Assembly (NCBI RefSeq): GCF_017313265.1 | Contig: NZ_JAFLQZ010000004.1 | Coordinates: forward strand, 124,001 to 188,000 | DNA: 64,000 nt | Origin: Hymenobacter telluris | GTDB taxonomy: Bacteria > Bacteroidota > Bacteroidia > Cytophagales > Hymenobacteraceae | Direction of reading: 5' to 3' | Shown: positions 63,293 to 64,000 of the stretch, piece after piece | How the letters are laid out: each line of letters begins with the position of its first letter | How positions within the stretch are numbered: position 1 is the first letter of the stretch | Translations under genes and position numbers: made by a program | Notes under the pieces: model-generated | Seen by the model: the letters and a program-made list of their open reading frames with translations, nothing else | What the model was told of the DNA's origin: nothing | Databases searched by the model: none

Positions 63293-63376
63293 CTGTCATT
63301 CCGAGCGGAGCGAGGAATCTGGATGAAGTCGTTGATACCGTTTCACCTAGATTCCTCGCTCCGCTCGGAATGACAG
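63293..63376. repeat. REP-like palindrome, CTGTCATTCCGAGCGG family
   Basis: Exact 28-bp arms 63293-63320 and 63349-63376 around 28 bases, between convergent genes. Confidence 0.8.
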
Positions 63377-63391
63377 TAGTATACCGGTGTT

Positions 63392-64000
63392 TTACCCCGG
63401 CCGCTCCACGCCTAGCGCCTGTAGCTGCTCGGCGTACTTGTCGTAGATAACCCGCAGGTCGGCGCCGTGCTTGTCGGCATCTACCCCGATGCTGACGTTG
63501 CTGGTGTGGAAGCGGTGCAGGTGGCTGATGTGGGGCGAAATAATGGGCAGGTGGCCGGCCAGCAGGAACCGCACATACAGGTCGAGGTCTTCGGCCATTT
63601 CAATCGTCTCGTCGTAGCCGCCTACTTTCTCAAACAGGCTGCGCGAGTAGCATACATTGCCTTGGATGAAGTGCTCGGCTTTAAAGATGGCCTTGAGCAT
63701 ATCGGTAGTGGACTCGAAGCGCCAGGCGTAGTAATCTTCGCTGGGCAGGTAGCGCCGCTCTTCATCAACCCGCAGAAAATCAGCCACAAACCACGGCTGA
63801 CCCGGGTGGCGCTGCACGAGGTCGGCGTAGTGGTAGAGGCAGCGCTGGAGCAGCACGTCGTCGTCGTCGAGGGGGACCAGCCAGGCGTCGGCGGGCGTTT
63901 CACGGATCAGCAGGTTGCGGGCGGGGCCGGGTGCCAGCTTGGTTGGCTGGCTGATGACGCGCACCGGGCCGTCTTTTTCGGTGGCGGTGTTCAGCCAGTT
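63392..64000 (-). CDS. GT2-family glycosyltransferase, C-terminal part (runs off edge)
   Basis: The frame remains open to base 64000, so the N-terminus lies outside. Visible features are the DXD-type metal motif in WLVPLDDDDVLL, CYSRSLFEKVGGYDE and EMAEDLDLYVRFL, all standard for GT2. It transfers a sugar from a nucleotide donor to a polysaccharide or lipid acceptor. Its neighbours outside the window are unknown. Confidence 0.88.
   Translation of the reverse strand, partial: NWLNTATEKDGPVRVISQPTKLAPGPARNLLIRETPADAWLVPLDDDDVLLQRCLYHYADLVQRHPGQPWFVADFLRVDEERRYLPSEDYYAWRFESTTDMLKAIFKAEHFIQGNVCYSRSLFEKVGGYDETIEMAEDLDLYVRFLLAGHLPIISPHISHLHRFHTSNVSIGVDADKHGADLRVIYDKYAEQLQALGVERPG

Overview
The window looks like a chromosomal segment of a high-GC Bacteroidota, most likely a Hymenobacter-type member of the Cytophagales. 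The evidence is type IX secretion (T9SS) C-terminal sorting domains on two large secreted proteins, a DUF3127 OB-fold protein, an S46 dipeptidyl-peptidase, weak Shine-Dalgarno signals, and TAnnTTTG -7 promoter elements. No rRNA, tRNA or CRISPR array was seen.

Layout. 1-3.4 kb: the 3' part of an M28 peptidase, two AT-rich hypotheticals and an S41 protease. 3.4-7.5 kb: a palindrome, a decayed copy of the pnkp 3' end, a membrane-anchored hypothetical and the RNA-repair enzyme Pnkp. 7.6-10.4 kb: a SMI1/KNR4 protein, an IS200-like REP-associated transposase (RAYT) framed by three composite repeat units, and a divergent HxlR/DoxX pair. 10.4-25.4 kb, all minus strand: a subtilase-like T9SS cargo, an OmpA-family protein, Hen1 (partner of Pnkp), an imelysin-like/MauG fusion, a PhoX-like lipoprotein, a choice-of-anchor I T9SS protein and a GH1 glucosidase. 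25.6-39.1 kb: a glycosyltransferase, an LpxH-like phosphoesterase, NUDIX, a DEAD-box helicase, an XRE regulator, an L,D-transpeptidase, an M1 aminopeptidase and cyanophycinase. 39.2-41.8 kb: an accessory block of arsR, merTP, a GDCCVxC gene and an IS110 element, lying between cyanophycinase and isoaspartyl peptidase. 42.9-50 kb: DUF3127, a sulfite-oxidase-like enzyme, SDR, AlbA_2, an AT-rich polytopic membrane protein and an esterase-DinB fusion. 50-55.6 kb: five co-directional genes (esterase, ATP-grasp, YbdK-type carboxylate-amine ligase, class I glutamine amidotransferase, second ATP-grasp-like protein). 55.6-64 kb: an orphan CDI-type immunity protein, DUF1232, a molybdopterin oxidoreductase/reductase pair, an Asp/Glu-type S46 peptidase, an amidohydrolase and the C-terminal part of a GT2 glycosyltransferase running off the edge.

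The best candidate for a poorly described system is the amidoligase cluster at 50075-55585. Its gene content predicts ATP-dependent assembly of a small peptide-like or amidated metabolite of unknown structure, and long hairpins lie in three of its four gaps. Other strong signals are the RAYT with its repeat units, the split Pnkp/Hen1 system with a synonymous-only pnkp remnant, the IS110 element with a leader large enough for a bridge RNA, and a mercury transport operon with no visible merA.
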